Origin: Chloroflexota bacterium | GTDB lineage: Bacteria; Chloroflexota; Anaerolineae; Anaerolineales; UBA11579 | Direction: 5' to 3' | Assembly (NCBI GenBank): GCA_003250455.1 | Contig: QKGK01000512.1 | Location: 1 to 6,049 of the forward strand | DNA: 6,049 bases | Part shown: piece after piece, positions 5,800-6,049 of the stretch | How the letters are laid out: every line of letters starts with the position of its first letter | Position numbering within the stretch: position 1 is the stretch's first letter | The notes under the pieces: generated by a model | What the model was told of the DNA's origin: nothing | Databases searched by the model: none | What the model saw: the letters and a program-made list of their open reading frames with translations, nothing else | Position numbers and translations under genes: made by a program

Positions 5800-5857
5800 A
5801 TCTCTTTAAGGGAAACGTTCGAAACAAAGAGTGGTAGTCAGTCTCCAGGATTGCTTC

Positions 5858-5872
5858 TGGTGCTTCGCACCA
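5858..5872. repeat. Short GC-rich hairpin in the convergent spacer
   Basis: TGGTGC (5858-5863) and GCACCA (5867-5872) pair around a three-base loop. On the minus strand the tip reads GCGAAGC, a known very stable mini-hairpin. It lies 46 bases after the stop of the right-edge gene, with no T-run, so a 3'-end stabilising role is possible but unproven. The rest of 5746-5918 holds only the terminator and no gene. Confidence 0.35.
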
Positions 5873-5918
5873 TCGCATTGACATGGGAAATAAATGTTCC
5901 GCAGATATTGACGGTGTG

Positions 5919-6049
5919 TTACCCGATCGGGTGAATCCGGAAGCTGAACGCATATTCCTGCCCGGCAGGCAGAAGCGCTTCTGAAGGCCACCCCTGCAGG
6001 AATGAGAACAAGTCTCCGACCCCTTTTTGCGCACAGCCAATATTGACGG
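5919..6049 (-). CDS. C-terminal 43 codons of an unidentified protein, cut by the right edge
   Basis: A minus-strand frame is open from the window edge to TAA at 5921-5919. Its codon use looks coding (third positions rich in G and C), unlike the two competing frames, which read through the spacer as low-complexity Cys/Arg/Ser-rich nonsense. The visible end contains SFLQGWPSEALLPAGQEY and then AFSFRIHPIG, a pattern of alternating beta strands after a turn LPAGQ, as in the last strands of beta-sandwich proteins such as galactose-mutarotase-like families. That resemblance is weak and no function is assigned. It converges on the acyltransferase gene with the hairpin terminator between them. Confidence 0.6.
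   Translation of the reverse strand, partial: VNIGCAQKGVGDLFSFLQGWPSEALLPAGQEYAFSFRIHPIG

Noticed and set aside
5798..6040. 80- and 61-codon minus-strand frames at the right end
   Set aside because: They compete with the open edge frame ending at 5919, which has better codon use and protein-like sequence; these run on into the terminator T-run.
5905..6049. ATATTGACGG direct repeat (5905-5914 and 6040-6049)
   Set aside because: Only 10 bases, two copies, one at the window edge inside a coding frame; chance is a sufficient explanation.

Overview
The window is ordinary bacterial chromosome, densely coded, with GC-rich genes and AT-rich spacers. No insertion sequence, phage gene, CRISPR array, tRNA or rRNA was recognised. 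The gene set points tentatively to a Chloroflexota/Anaerolineae-like bacterium: a GH3-type adenylating enzyme, a UbiE-like methyltransferase, an S51-fold protein with a cysteinyl-tRNA-synthetase-like tail, and a PlsC acyltransferase. No marker gene is present, so this taxonomic guess is weak.

Left part, minus strand (1-2690). From right to left there are three separate units. The first is a 124-aa four-helix membrane protein (2608-2234) with its own promoter. The second is a 49-aa single-helix membrane protein (2101-1952) with a near-perfect Shine-Dalgarno and its own -10 box. The third is a two-gene operon of a class I SAM-dependent methyltransferase (1628-867) and a GH3-like acyl-adenylating enzyme (901 to beyond the left edge), which overlap by 35 bases. 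A 14-bp hairpin sits at the start of the long leader of this operon.

Middle, plus strand (2700-4731). A divergent spacer with an inverted repeat leads into a two-gene operon. The first gene encodes a class I glutamine-amidotransferase-like (peptidase S51/cyanophycinase fold) protein fused to the C-terminal tail of cysteinyl-tRNA synthetase. The second, overlapping it by 11 bases, encodes an alpha/beta hydrolase that keeps the nucleophile and histidine but lacks the usual acid at its strand-7 position.

Right part (4732-6049). After a 225-base AT-rich spacer comes a PlsC-type acyltransferase (4957-5745), closed by a textbook intrinsic terminator. A gene converging from the right edge (minus strand, only its last 43 codons visible) ends at 5919.

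The possible functional links are loose: adenylation or methylation of an acid or lipid precursor on the left, hydrolytic enzymes in the centre, and phospholipid acyl transfer on the right. I see no defence, mobile or otherwise clearly novel multi-gene system. The most unusual items are the S51-CysRS-tail fusion, the small membrane protein and the two leader hairpins.
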